43,209 bases of DNA from an uncultured Woeseiaceae bacterium (GTDB lineage: Bacteria > Pseudomonadota > Gammaproteobacteria > Steroidobacterales > Woeseiaceae). The position numbers and the translations under genes are program-made. This document shows, one piece after another, positions 9,597-19,068 of this stretch (the first letter of the stretch is position 1; each line of letters begins with the position of its first letter). The stretch covers positions 1 through 43,209 of the forward strand of contig CAJJBK010000057.1 of NCBI GenBank assembly GCA_905182415.1, in the 5' to 3' direction. A model generated the notes under the pieces. The model saw only the letters and a program-made list of their open reading frames with translations, had not been told where the DNA came from and ran no database searches.

Positions 9597-10415
9597 ATGC
9601 GATTTGTATATTTCCTCTCTGATCAAACAGGTGTTACCGCAGAGACACTCGGGCACAGTTTGATTACTCAATTTGATGGTCAAGACTTTCAACAAGTGAC
9701 TTTGCCATTTATAGATAACGAAGACAAGGCTAAAGAGGCTGTTTTAAGAATTAATTCCTCAATTAAAGATAATTCTTTAAAACCAATTATTTTTTCTACA
9801 TTTATAAGCTTAGAATTAAGAGATATTGTTAGGAAAGTAAACGGATTACATTTAGATATATTTGATGTTTTTTTAAAGCCCTTGGAAAATGAATTAAAGC
9901 AAAAGCCAACCAATAAAAGTGGCTTAGCGCATGGTATGAGTAATGCTAATACTTATATGAAGCGTATTGAGGCAACTAATTATGCGCTCTCTAATGACGA
10001 TGGTGGAGTGACGCGTCATTATGATAAAGCGGATATTATAATAGTAGGTATTTCTAGATCGGGTAAGACGCCAACTTGCTTATACATGGCATTGCAATAT
10101 GGGATTTATGCGGCAAATTTTCCTTTAACGGAAGACGATCTTGAGGACGGTTTGATACCTGATACGCTCAAAGCTTATAAAAATAAATTATTTGGCCTAA
10201 CCATCTCTCCTGCAAGATTACGTCAAATTAGAAAGGAACGCCGTGCTCTTGGTAGTTATGCATCAATTAAACAAGTGAGTTATGAGATTCGTGAAGCTGA
10301 AAAACTCTACATAAAAAATGGAATTAATTTTATAGATACAACCGAGCTATCTATTGAGGAAATATCCGGAAAAATTATAGAACAAACTGGCGTTCAAAGA
10401 CGCTTTAGGCCTTAA
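9597..10415 (+). CDS. ppsR: PEP synthase regulatory protein (bifunctional kinase/pyrophosphorylase)
   Basis: This DUF299-family enzyme switches PEP synthase off by ADP-dependent threonine phosphorylation and back on by Pi-dependent dephosphorylation. The nucleotide-binding P-loop GISRSGKT is at 151-158, followed by TPTCLYMALQYGIYAANFPL. The N-terminus RFVYFLSDQTGVTAETLGHSL and the C-terminal ARLRQIRKERR region are characteristic. The start is ATG 9597, because two upstream ATGs are out of frame or stop at once. An AAGG sits about 10 bases upstream. The divergent pairing with ppsA supports the assignment over the pyruvate phosphate dikinase regulator of the same family. Confidence 0.95.
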   Translation: MRFVYFLSDQTGVTAETLGHSLITQFDGQDFQQVTLPFIDNEDKAKEAVLRINSSIKDNSLKPIIFSTFISLELRDIVRKVNGLHLDIFDVFLKPLENELKQKPTNKSGLAHGMSNANTYMKRIEATNYALSNDDGGVTRHYDKADIIIVGISRSGKTPTCLYMALQYGIYAANFPLTEDDLEDGLIPDTLKAYKNKLFGLTISPARLRQIRKERRALGSYASIKQVSYEIREAEKLYIKNGINFIDTTELSIEEISGKIIEQTGVQRRFRP

Positions 10416-10437
10416 GTCTATTCAGATAAGTGAATGT

Positions 10438-10896
10438 ATGAGTACTAGTATGTATGATCACCAAATAAATCCTCAGGCAATTGTAAAGCCAAACTCTTTT
10501 ATAGGTTTAATGACTTTATATGAGAGTAATTACTTAAAGTTATTTGATTTAGTTCCAAATTTTAGGGATCTTGAAGGCACCTATATAGCAAATACACCAA
10601 ATGAAAATGATATATTATTTACGATAAACGAAAAAACAAAACATACTATTTCATTTTCAATGTCTTATATATTTGAAGATAGCCTCGGTATAGAATTTGA
10701 ACCCAATATGAAAGTTAATGTTTATTTAGATGGAAGACTCGCTCAAGTTAGCGGTATAAATGAGGATCAAAATAATAGTATATTTAATAAAATTGCTCAT
10801 TCTCATGGCGATATTATTAATTTATTATGGAGAAATAATATGATATTTAATAAGTGGTTAGAGCATATAGGTGATAAAGAATATTATTTTTCATAA
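10438..10896 (+). CDS. DUF1249 (YqiB-like) protein
   Basis: This 152-residue protein resembles E. coli YqiB (DUF1249). The match includes an N-terminal YESNYLKLFDLVP block (29-41), a central MKVNVYLDGRLAQVSG strand pair (about 97-112), and a closing helix IINLLWRNNMIFNKWLEHI. There is no catalytic motif, signal peptide or membrane segment. The function of the family is unknown. It begins 22 bp after ppsR and is probably co-transcribed. It converges on prc. The alternative start at the second Met (MYDHQ) cannot be excluded. Confidence 0.78.
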   Translation: MSTSMYDHQINPQAIVKPNSFIGLMTLYESNYLKLFDLVPNFRDLEGTYIANTPNENDILFTINEKTKHTISFSMSYIFEDSLGIEFEPNMKVNVYLDGRLAQVSGINEDQNNSIFNKIAHSHGDIINLLWRNNMIFNKWLEHIGDKEYYFS

Positions 10897-10916
10897 GTCT
10901 AGTTATTTGAATGAAT

Positions 10917-13082
10917 TTATCTGTTAGTTAGAGTTATATCTTCATTATTTAGAGTTAAAAAGTCTGTGGCAATCGCAGCAGCTTCATTTAGATGAATGTC
11001 AATATCATCATTTATATCTTCATCGTTATTTTTATTGTTTAGGTTTGAATTATCTGACGATAGTAAACTAATTGGTTTGCTGTTATTTGTGTCAAGGTTA
11101 TTTATATCGTTTGGATTTATAGATAAATTTCTTTTTTCTTCACGTTTCTTTCGATCGTCTATACTCTTCTCTCGATCTTCTGTTCTTTTATTGGCGTTAA
11201 GAGAAACCGATTTTTTTACTCTGTTCTTATTCGCTGCCTCAATATCCTCAATAAGAAAAATTAAATGCGGATCTTCTGTTTTTCTAATCTCATGACCAAT
11301 TAATAATGCTTCGATAGTATTTTCCATGGATTTGATTTTTTTGAAATTAGATGAACGAATTGTGTCCCAAGGAAGGGCTGTTTTACGAGCACTTTCTCCG
11401 GTTGAAGAAATATCTATATAAGACGGAAGTTCTATATCTGGAGCAACTCCTCTATTTTGAGTACTTTCACCAGTTATTCGATAGTACTTGCCAATCGTTA
11501 ATGTGAGCTGACCAAGGCCTTGGTCATCACTTTTTCGGACATATTGATCAAGAGGGTAAAGATTTTGAACGGTGCCTTTTCCAAATGTTTGTTGTCCAAC
11601 GATGATGCCTCTCCCATAATCTTGGATGGCTGCCGCAAAAATTTCTGAAGCCGAGGCACTATATCGATTCACAAGGACGATGAGTGGTCCTTCGTAAATA
11701 GATCGTGGCACTGGATCAGGGTCATCCAGTCTGCTGATCCTTCCGCGTGCATTTTGCAATTGGACGATTGGACCATTATCAACAAATAAACCAGAGAGAG
11801 CAGTTGCTTCAGTGAGGTGGCCACCACCATTGTTTCGCAAATCGATGATAAGAGCATCTATATCAGTTTCTTTTAACTCTGATATTAGACGTTTTACATC
11901 TGAAGTTGTGCTTGTGAATTCCTGATCTCCATTATTTAAGGCTTTGTAATCGCGATAAAAGCTCGGAACATCTATAACTCCGATTGAGTAGTCTTTGCCA
12001 TTTTTTTTAGTTTTTATTAGTTCGCTTTTTGCTGCAGATTCTTCTAGTTTGACCTGATCTCTAGTGAGATTGATGATATGTTCAATTTCACCCGGGACCG
12101 ATCCATCGGGAAGTATTTGTAAGCGAACAACTGTATCTGAAGGTCCTCGTATCAACTGAACCACATCATCTAAACGCCAACCAATTACATCAATTAAGTC
12201 TCCGTCGACTCCTTGAGCGATTGCAGATATTCGATCTTTAGGTTTTAAATTACCATCTATACTCGCAGGTCCACCAGGAATAATATTAACTATTGAGACA
12301 TAATCATCTTCTATGGAAAGAGAGGCGCCTATCCCAAAATAAGATAGACTCATCTGTATTTGATATTCTTCTGAGTTCCTTGGTGAAAAATAGCTTGAAT
12401 GAGGATCTAATGAGTGAACCACTGAATTCATAAAAGTCTCAAAAATATCGTCCTTATTTAGCTGTTTAAGCTGTTTTAGGAATCTTTCGTAACGCTTTGT
12501 GAGTAAATCTTTTGTTTCGGGCCATTCTTTTTCATTGAGAACTAGATTCAATACATCATTTTTTACACGTTTTCTCCATAATTCATCAAGGTCATTAATC
12601 GATTCTATCCAGGGCTCTTCTGATCGGTCAAACTGATAATCTTCATCTATCAAGAAATCAGGTTCATTGTCGAGCGACGCTAAAGCAAATTCCATCCTAC
12701 TGATTGCCTTTGTGCGGTATGTATCGAAAATTTCAAAAGCTGGTTGAAGAGAGTCAGGCCCAAGCATATCATCAATTTTAAAGCGATATGATTCGAATAT
12801 TTCAATATCAGAAGCTATAAAATAAGATCGGTTACCATCTAAGTTTTCAATATAATTATCAAGTATTTGGGATGATAATACATCATCAACTTTAGTGTGA
12901 TTATAGTGTGACCGCTCAATCAATCTTTCAATTAAAGCACTAACTTTTTCATGTCTTAATTCTATTTTTATTAGTGAATCTTTGTTTTTTATTTCTTCTG
13001 TATTCGGGAATGCAGAAGTGAACCCAATAAGCAGAAGAAATAAATAGTATTTAATATTAAGAATTTGTATTTTTTGTTTCAA
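10917..13082 (-). CDS. prc: carboxy-terminal (tail-specific) protease Prc
   Basis: This periplasmic S41 protease trims or degrades substrates with nonpolar C-termini and, in E. coli, processes FtsI and controls murein hydrolases. A signal peptide spans about residues 1-24. A PDZ domain lies around 240-325. The catalytic dyad is S477 in NRYSASASE and K502 in GQQTFGKGTVQ, the same 25-residue spacing as E. coli S430/K455. The C-terminal part (about 640-700) is Asn/Asp-rich and low in complexity. At 721 residues it is slightly longer than E. coli Prc. The start codon is TTG, supported by AGGA nine bases upstream and by the lack of another Met before residue 106. Confidence 0.95.
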   Translation of the reverse strand: MKQKIQILNIKYYLFLLLIGFTSAFPNTEEIKNKDSLIKIELRHEKVSALIERLIERSHYNHTKVDDVLSSQILDNYIENLDGNRSYFIASDIEIFESYRFKIDDMLGPDSLQPAFEIFDTYRTKAISRMEFALASLDNEPDFLIDEDYQFDRSEEPWIESINDLDELWRKRVKNDVLNLVLNEKEWPETKDLLTKRYERFLKQLKQLNKDDIFETFMNSVVHSLDPHSSYFSPRNSEEYQIQMSLSYFGIGASLSIEDDYVSIVNIIPGGPASIDGNLKPKDRISAIAQGVDGDLIDVIGWRLDDVVQLIRGPSDTVVRLQILPDGSVPGEIEHIINLTRDQVKLEESAAKSELIKTKKNGKDYSIGVIDVPSFYRDYKALNNGDQEFTSTTSDVKRLISELKETDIDALIIDLRNNGGGHLTEATALSGLFVDNGPIVQLQNARGRISRLDDPDPVPRSIYEGPLIVLVNRYSASASEIFAAAIQDYGRGIIVGQQTFGKGTVQNLYPLDQYVRKSDDQGLGQLTLTIGKYYRITGESTQNRGVAPDIELPSYIDISSTGESARKTALPWDTIRSSNFKKIKSMENTIEALLIGHEIRKTEDPHLIFLIEDIEAANKNRVKKSVSLNANKRTEDREKSIDDRKKREEKRNLSINPNDINNLDTNNSKPISLLSSDNSNLNNKNNDEDINDDIDIHLNEAAAIATDFLTLNNEDITLTNR

Positions 13083-13092
13083 TGTTTTAATC

Positions 13093-13341
13093 CTATGACT
13101 TGAATTTACTGCATGCTCGTATTGTTATTTTTATGCATAAATAACAAAAATATGGGCTTAATGTAATAAACCATGAAGCTAAATGACCACTTTTCATCAT
13201 TGTGAAATGTTCACTGTAAAATCCTATAAAACCTTCACCACCATATTTCCCAAAGACAAAGTCATTCGCTGCGAAAAATAAAAACGGTAAAACCAAAAGA
13301 CCAAAGAGAAAAAAGAGAAAGAATAGGATAGTTTTTTTCAT
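13093..13341 (-). CDS. small two-helix membrane protein of unknown function
   Basis: This 82-residue protein has two strongly hydrophobic stretches (about 4-25 and 55-72) separated by a Gly/Phe-rich loop (FVFGKYGGEGFIGFYSEHF). I do not recognise a family. The gene starts at ATG 13341 and ends 10 bp upstream of prc on the same strand, so it is probably translated from the same transcript and may act at the inner membrane. No catalytic or metal-binding pattern is apparent. Confidence 0.65.
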   Translation of the reverse strand: MKKTILFFLFFLFGLLVLPFLFFAANDFVFGKYGGEGFIGFYSEHFTMMKSGHLASWFITLSPYFCYLCIKITIRACSKFKS

Positions 13342-13427
13342 AGTTAATGTCGTTACTTTATCAAATTAAATGATTTTGAATTATTGGCTTGTTAAGTATA
13401 AAAACTTTATTCTTTCGAGTACATTAT

Positions 13428-14117
13428 TTATCCAGCTATAAAAATTTTAAGTTGATCAGATAGTCCTTTGCAGGCTTTTGCTTGCGTTCTGGCAAATAAT
13501 GGAATTGGGATTACAATGGCAGGCATAAAAGAAGTCCCACTGAATTCCGCACTGATGTTGCCCTCATTTTTTATATCTTGCACATCCCATATTGTTGCTT
13601 CGTAATTAGAGTCATTTTGCCACCAGGCAAAACCAAAGCAACCGCCGCCATTGGGTCCTACAGCACATGACATACTGCCACCGCCACCCGAACTATCTGT
13701 ATTCCCATCTAACCAAATGATATAACGCAGGTTTTGATTTCGAAAAATATCACTTACTTGTTTTCTGGCCATTAATGTAGTTAGACTTTTGGTATCTGAT
13801 GGGACCGTTCTTGGCTCAAACCATGGAAATAGAAGATCTTTGAATTTATTGGTTGGAACAACTCTTATTCTTGATGCGCCTTTACTTATGCTCGAGCTGA
13901 CACATTTAATGAAATCAGTTTCTGTATCATTTCCAAGATGATAGCTTTTGGCTAAAATAACAACTCCTTCGCCTTCTTCAAGTCCAGTACTGCCAATCCT
14001 ATTATCTTCTATTCTGGCAGTCACGCAGGAGCTTAAGCTTAAAGTAAGTATAGTAAAAAGCGCTATCAGCTTATATTGATATAGAGTTTTTTCTTTACTT
14101 ATTGGTGTATTTTTCAT
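13428..14117 (-). CDS. uncharacterised lipoprotein (Gly/Cys-rich)
   Basis: This is a 229-residue predicted lipoprotein. A long positively charged n-region is followed by a hydrophobic core ending in the lipobox LSLSSC, with C31 as the lipidated residue. The middle has a GGGGS run, then SCAVGPNGGGCFGFAWWQNDS (about 149-168) and an IWDVQD block, with extra cysteines at about 70, 150, 159 and 215 that could form disulfides. No family is named with confidence. It starts 7 bp after the preceding lipoprotein gene, so the two are almost certainly co-expressed. The residue after the lipidated Cys is Val, which favours an outer-membrane destination. Confidence 0.75.
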   Translation of the reverse strand: MKNTPISKEKTLYQYKLIALFTILTLSLSSCVTARIEDNRIGSTGLEEGEGVVILAKSYHLGNDTETDFIKCVSSSISKGASRIRVVPTNKFKDLLFPWFEPRTVPSDTKSLTTLMARKQVSDIFRNQNLRYIIWLDGNTDSSGGGGSMSCAVGPNGGGCFGFAWWQNDSNYEATIWDVQDIKNEGNISAEFSGTSFMPAIVIPIPLFARTQAKACKGLSDQLKIFIAG

Positions 14118-14124
14118 GCCGGTA

Positions 14125-14727
14125 TTATTTGATTTTCACTTGTTGGGTTGATGGAGATAGTTTATTGGTTTTTTCTAATTGAAGTACTATTAATGCAGCG
14201 GCATCTCTCATTGCCAAGATTGCTGCATTGGCAAGATCTTTATCATCAGAAAAAGTTGTGGTTGAAGTTTTTCCGTAAGCGCTGATGGGCCAATTAATGA
14301 TTTCCATGCCAGTGAAGTCAAAAATTTTAACTCGGTACCTTATCCATACTGAAAATGTTTCATCCTGGCTTTGCTCGGGAACTGAGAATTCAATTGCATC
14401 TATACTTGGCATGATAGTGAAATTAAAATTTTCATATATATTATCTTCTGAATTCTCCAGAACCGAAACTTGCTCAAAGAAGGATTGAAATATCTCATTG
14501 AAAAGAAGTCTATTAGAGTTGGAAAAATCAACTTGCCAGGATTTTTTCCCTATCACTTTTTCTTCATGAAGGAAGTTATTGAAATTATCTGGATATTTTA
14601 TAGCTACAGAGAAGGGTGCCTGAGTTATAAGTAATTTTGGTATATTGGGATTATCAATTTTTACTTGTGACGAGCAGCCGTAAAAAAAGGTTAACAAGAC
14701 AAGAGTTGAAATATACTTTACATTCAT
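14125..14727 (-). CDS. uncharacterised lipoprotein
   Basis: This is a 200-residue predicted lipoprotein with lipobox LTFFYGC (C18). The mature part alternates beta-rich segments with a helix carrying AAILAMRDAAALIVLQL near the C-terminus. It loosely recalls small outer-membrane auxiliary lipoproteins of the YajG/LptE shape, but I see no decisive motif. It is encoded 7 bp upstream of the second lipoprotein gene and 63 bp downstream of srkA. The pair may form one envelope complex, which is inference from spacing only. Confidence 0.75.
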   Translation of the reverse strand: MNVKYISTLVLLTFFYGCSSQVKIDNPNIPKLLITQAPFSVAIKYPDNFNNFLHEEKVIGKKSWQVDFSNSNRLLFNEIFQSFFEQVSVLENSEDNIYENFNFTIMPSIDAIEFSVPEQSQDETFSVWIRYRVKIFDFTGMEIINWPISAYGKTSTTTFSDDKDLANAAILAMRDAAALIVLQLEKTNKLSPSTQQVKIK

Positions 14728-14790
14728 GACATAGACTCTAGACTGTGTTCTCTGTCAGTGCAAGAATCTCTAGCGTCAGTATACGATTGG

Positions 14791-15789
14791 TTACAATGAC
14801 AGGTTTAATGGTGTTTCTTGCATCAGCGATGTCTGTTCTCGTAACGAGAGGATATGATCATCCCAGAATCTTGGAGTATCGAACCATGGAAAAGCTATCT
14901 TAAAGGCAGGATCACCCCATCTTTTGGCTATCCAGGCTGTATAATGCATTATTCTGAGTGTTCTTAAGGCCTCAATGAGGTGAAGTTCTTTTAGGTTGAG
15001 GCTTCGAAATTCCTCATAACCTTCAAGCAATGAAGTGAATTGTAATTGCTGATCAGGTTTTTCTCCCGAAATAAACATCCATAGATCTTGTATTGCTGGT
15101 CCATTTCTAGCGTCATCAAGATCAACAATTTTGATCATTTCGCCTTGAGTTAGAATATTACTGGGGTGAAGATCTGCATGTAGTCTGATATTCTGATAGT
15201 TTCCACAGTAATCAAAACAAGTTTTAATATTATCCAACAATTGATCGATAATACTGATATAGGTATTTTCTAGCTCGATGGGGATGAACATATTTTCAAG
15301 TAGAAATTTTTCTGATTCATATCCGTATGTTTCAATATTCAAATCTGGTCGGAAGTCAAATTGTTTTATTTCTCCATGTAGATGAATTCGACCCACAAGT
15401 CTACCGATTTGCTTTAATGTATCTTTATTATCAAGATTTGGAGCTCTACCGCCAAAGCACTCCCATACTGAAAATCGATGGGATTTATAATAATGAAGTG
15501 TTTTGTTGTTGATTGTCATTGGTGCAATGACAGGTATACCCAGGTTATGCAATTCTTTTGTAAACTCATGCTCTTCGTTAATGGTTGAATCACTCCATCT
15601 ATTAGGGCGATAAAACTTGACCACTATATTTTTTCCGCACTCAAGTCCAATTCGATAAACACGATTTTCATAACTATTTAAGGCTAATATCTGGCCATTA
15701 TCTTTATATTTAAGAGTATTGAGTGCCGCTAATATCTCGTGAGGATTAAGATTTGAATAGTCGGAATCTATTTTTTTATGATTACTCAC
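14791..15789 (-). CDS. srkA: stress response kinase A (YihE/RdoA family Ser/Thr kinase)
   Basis: This is an APH-fold protein kinase, which in E. coli protects cells against MazF-mediated and envelope stress death. The catalytic loop is LHADLHPSN with D206 and N211, and the metal-binding IVDLDDA has D223. The nucleotide-binding lobe contains ENRVYRIGLECGKNIVVKFYRP (41-62). At 332 residues it has the normal length. The start is GTG 15789, because no ATG lies in frame upstream and the next Met is near residue 91. It follows typA by 38 bp on the same strand. Confidence 0.93.
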   Translation of the reverse strand: MSNHKKIDSDYSNLNPHEILAALNTLKYKDNGQILALNSYENRVYRIGLECGKNIVVKFYRPNRWSDSTINEEHEFTKELHNLGIPVIAPMTINNKTLHYYKSHRFSVWECFGGRAPNLDNKDTLKQIGRLVGRIHLHGEIKQFDFRPDLNIETYGYESEKFLLENMFIPIELENTYISIIDQLLDNIKTCFDYCGNYQNIRLHADLHPSNILTQGEMIKIVDLDDARNGPAIQDLWMFISGEKPDQQLQFTSLLEGYEEFRSLNLKELHLIEALRTLRIMHYTAWIAKRWGDPAFKIAFPWFDTPRFWDDHILSLREQTSLMQETPLNLSL

Positions 15790-15827
15790 AAGGATAGAAT
15801 AGCATTTTTAAGGTTCTTTATATTTAC

Positions 15828-17642
15828 TTACCTTGAAGCTCTCTTTCGTTCTACTTCTGTAAGTAATTTCTTTCTAATTCTAATATTTTTTGGCGTCACT
15901 TCGACTAACTCATCGTCATTAATGAATTCTAGTGCTTGTTCTAGTGAAAAATTGATGGGAGTTGTAAGCACAATATTTTCATCATTCCCCGAAGCACGCA
16001 TATTGTTTAATTGCTTGGCTTTCGTCGGATTGACATTAAGATCGTCTATTCGACTATTGATACCAATTACCATGCCTTCGTAGACCTCATCAGCATGCTT
16101 GGCCATAAGTTTTCCTCTTTCCTGGAGGTTGTAAAGAGCATAGGCTAATGCTTTACCAGTGACCATTGAGATTAAGACTCCGTTATTTCTTTGGCCCAAT
16201 GAAGATTCAACACTATTGTCATAGGCATCAAAGACATGGTAAAGAAGTCCAGTACCAGATGTGGCAGACAGATATTCAGTTCTAAAACCAATTAATCCTC
16301 GAGTTGGAATATGGTAGTCTAGCCTAACTCGACCTTTTCCATCTGGTGACATCTCCAATAATTTACCTTTTCGCTCAGCCAATTTAGTCATAATGGCTCC
16401 TTGGTAATCTTCTTCAAAATCAACGGTAAGTTGTTCCCATGGCTCTTGCATTTGTCCTTCAATTTCTCGATATATGACTTCAGGTCTTGATACTGCTAAT
16501 TCAAAACCTTCTCTTCGCATAGTTTCAATTAATATTGAAAGATGTAGTTCACCTCTACCGGAAACTCGGAACTTATCTGGATCTTCTGTATTCTCAACTC
16601 TGAGGGCGACATTGTGAGTTAATTCTTGTTTTAGTCTTTCGTGAATTTGTCGACTGGTTAAAAATTTACCTTCTTTGCCAGAAAAAGGTGATTTATTAAC
16701 CTGAAAAGTCATGCTAATAGTTGGCTCATCTACGGAGAGCGGCGGAAGACATTCGACATGCTCACGATCACACAAAGTGTCTGATATGGAAAGGTTTTCG
16801 ATACCTGAAATTATTATTATATCTCCAGCGTTTGCGGTATCTATTTTTTTCCTCTCTAAACCATCAAAACCGAATAAATCTAAGACTCTTGCGTTTCTGA
16901 TTTTGCTATTTTCTGATGCGACTGCAACCGGAGTATTAGTTTTAATTTCTCCACGTTGTATTCGACCTGTGCCAAGGACACCGAGGTAGGGGTCAAAACC
17001 CAAACTAGAAATTTGCATTTGGAAGGCACCATCCCGATTGACATTAGGCGGCGAAACTTCTGTGCTAATAGTGTTTAGTAATGGAACCATATCACCATTT
17101 CTATCTTTTGAATTAAGACTAGAGTAACCGGACAAGGCGGATGCGTAAACCACAGCAAAATCGAGCTGATCATCGGTCGCACCCAGTCGATCAAAGAGGT
17201 CAAATGTTTGATCCAACACCCAATCTGGTCTGGCACCATCCCGATCGATTTTATTGATGATTACAATAGGTTTAAGTCCTCTGGCAAAGGCTTTTTGGGT
17301 GACAAAACGGGTTTGAGGCATAGGCCCCTCAACCGCGTCAACAAGCAGTAGAACGCTGTCTACCATCGAGAGTATTCGCTCAACTTCGCCCCCAAAATCG
17401 GCATGTCCAGGAGTATCGACGATATTGATACGAAAATCATTCCAATCTATGGCGGTATTCTTAGCCAGAATAGTAATACCACGCTCTCTTTCAAGATCAT
17501 TAGAATCCATTACTCTATCTGGAGATTTTGTGCGAGGATCAAAGCTATTAGAATATTTTAGAAGTTGATCTACAAGCGTTGTCTTGCCGTGATCAACGTG
17601 CGCGATGATTGCAATATTTCTTATATTATTAATTATTGGCAT
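15828..17642 (-). CDS. typA: ribosome-associated GTPase TypA/BipA
   Basis: This translational GTPase of the EF-G/LepA superfamily helps 50S assembly and growth at low temperature. The G-domain shows [10 protein letters not shown] (14-23), the switch I region [15 protein letters not shown] and NKIDRDGA. Domains II, III and V follow, and the BipA-specific C-terminal domain ends in [17 protein letters not shown]. At 604 residues it has the standard length. The start is ATG 17642. It lies between a saccharopine-dehydrogenase-like gene and srkA, all on the minus strand. Confidence 0.97.
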   Translation of the reverse strand: MPIINNIRNIAIIAHVDHGKTTLVDQLLKYSNSFDPRTKSPDRVMDSNDLERERGITILAKNTAIDWNDFRINIVDTPGHADFGGEVERILSMVDSVLLLVDAVEGPMPQTRFVTQKAFARGLKPIVIINKIDRDGARPDWVLDQTFDLFDRLGATDDQLDFAVVYASALSGYSSLNSKDRNGDMVPLLNTISTEVSPPNVNRDGAFQMQISSLGFDPYLGVLGTGRIQRGEIKTNTPVAVASENSKIRNARVLDLFGFDGLERKKIDTANAGDIIIISGIENLSISDTLCDREHVECLPPLSVDEPTISMTFQVNKSPFSGKEGKFLTSRQIHERLKQELTHNVALRVENTEDPDKFRVSGRGELHLSILIETMRREGFELAVSRPEVIYREIEGQMQEPWEQLTVDFEEDYQGAIMTKLAERKGKLLEMSPDGKGRVRLDYHIPTRGLIGFRTEYLSATSGTGLLYHVFDAYDNSVESSLGQRNNGVLISMVTGKALAYALYNLQERGKLMAKHADEVYEGMVIGINSRIDDLNVNPTKAKQLNNMRASGNDENIVLTTPINFSLEQALEFINDDELVEVTPKNIRIRKKLLTEVERKRASR

Positions 17643-17703
17643 GATTTAGTATCACTATCTGAGATTAGTGCATTATGAGGAGAAGGGGAAAAAGAGGCTT
17701 ATT

Positions 17704-18960
17704 CTATAATATTTTGAAGGTCATGCCAGCATTAGTTTTCAGTCTAGTTAATAATTTAGCTCCTAATGCTGAAGCTGGTGTCCAAATACCGCCTTTTGTC
17801 TCAATTTTATCACAAGCTAGACAGATAGCAGTTTCGCTAAGAATTTTACTGGTTGAGCCATAACCTGGATCGCGATCACCAGTTACTTGTATAGACAAAC
17901 CTTCGTTATCTTTTGTTTTACCGAGTAAAATTAACTTAAAGAAACCATTTTGACGTTGCTCCTTGCTAGGTCCTTGGCCTGAGCTTGGAAGGAGTTTCTC
18001 TATAATATACTTTCTTATAATAGAGTTTGCACTGCCCAGTAAAAACAAACCTAGAGTTACTGTAAGAAATATTGCTTTTAGTCGACCCGTTAATTTTTTT
18101 CCGCAAATAGTGCTCTCTGTATAAGAGAAGTCTTCTCCATAAATAAAGTTCATTAGCGCATTACTTCTTCTTACTATTCTAGTATTGATACTCGCCATAA
18201 AAAATGGAGCAGTCCAGCACTCTAATTCATCATTATAAATAATCGAAGCTTGATCACGTTTATCGGGTCCTGTTTTTTTATCGTTAGGGTTGAGTCCATA
18301 AGGATGCGAAACAGTTCTTGCTATGTCACGATTTGCACTTCCTTCGGCAATAACATTAAGAATACTTGCGATGGTTCCACCACTAGCTCCACCTTTCATA
18401 GCTTTGACGAATAACTGTATTTTTTTTAATGGTTTTTGGTATTTTTTTCTTGCCTCTTCTTGCATATAAAAGACACCCATATCGGATGGAATAGAATCAA
18501 ATCCACAGGCATGAACGATACGCGCACCAGTCTCTTCAGCTTTAGTTTGATGGGTATCAATCATTTTTCTTATCCATTGTGTTTCACCAGCTAAATCACA
18601 ATAATCAGTTCCATTTTTCACGCAAGATGCAACTAATAAAGATCCATATTTAGCATATGGACCGACCGTGGTTAATATCACTTTTGATTGTTTTGTTAGC
18701 TCATCTAGGGATACGGGATCATGACCATCAGCAACTATAATTGGAATATCAATTTTTTTTTGCGCTGGATTAGCTTCTCTTATCTCAGTTAGTACTTGGC
18801 TAATTTTTTTATGGTTCCTACCAGCAATACCCCATTTTAATTGAGGGTTATTACTGTATTTTTTAAAGAAGTATTCAAGAACTAATTTACCAGTAAAGCT
18901 ACTCGCACCATAGATTATGATATCAAATTTAGCATTATCGAGGGATTCATTGATTTTCAT
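17704..18960 (-). CDS. saccharopine dehydrogenase-like NAD(P)-binding oxidoreductase
   Basis: This 418-residue protein has an N-terminal Rossmann fold (IIYGASSFTGKLVLEYF, about 15-31) and the conserved blocks KWGIAGRNHKKI, VILTTVGPYAKYGSLLVASC, GTDYCDLAGE and ARIVHACGFDSIPSD. This is the pattern of the trans-acting enoyl reductase/saccharopine dehydrogenase-like family, whose bacterial substrates are mostly unknown; mycobacterial relatives reduce double bonds in phthiocerol lipids. A hydrophobic stretch near residues 298-315 may associate with membrane. It is the first gene of the minus-strand run leading to typA and is divergent from msbA. The substrate cannot be assigned. Confidence 0.85.
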   Translation of the reverse strand: MKINESLDNAKFDIIIYGASSFTGKLVLEYFFKKYSNNPQLKWGIAGRNHKKISQVLTEIREANPAQKKIDIPIIVADGHDPVSLDELTKQSKVILTTVGPYAKYGSLLVASCVKNGTDYCDLAGETQWIRKMIDTHQTKAEETGARIVHACGFDSIPSDMGVFYMQEEARKKYQKPLKKIQLFVKAMKGGASGGTIASILNVIAEGSANRDIARTVSHPYGLNPNDKKTGPDKRDQASIIYNDELECWTAPFFMASINTRIVRRSNALMNFIYGEDFSYTESTICGKKLTGRLKAIFLTVTLGLFLLGSANSIIRKYIIEKLLPSSGQGPSKEQRQNGFFKLILLGKTKDNEGLSIQVTGDRDPGYGSTSKILSETAICLACDKIETKGGIWTPASALGAKLLTRLKTNAGMTFKIL

Positions 18961-19068
18961 GAGGTTAAGGGTAAGTTAACAACGCGTCGCTATCAACATA
19001 TAACTAAGGTATCTTTAGTATTTACTAAATAATATCATTAGGATATTTATTTGCCGCTTGGTTGATAT

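Noticed and set aside
10996-11295. 99-residue Ser/Phe-rich open frame antisense to prc
   Set aside because: It arises from the Asn/Asp/Lys-rich low-complexity tail of Prc read backwards.
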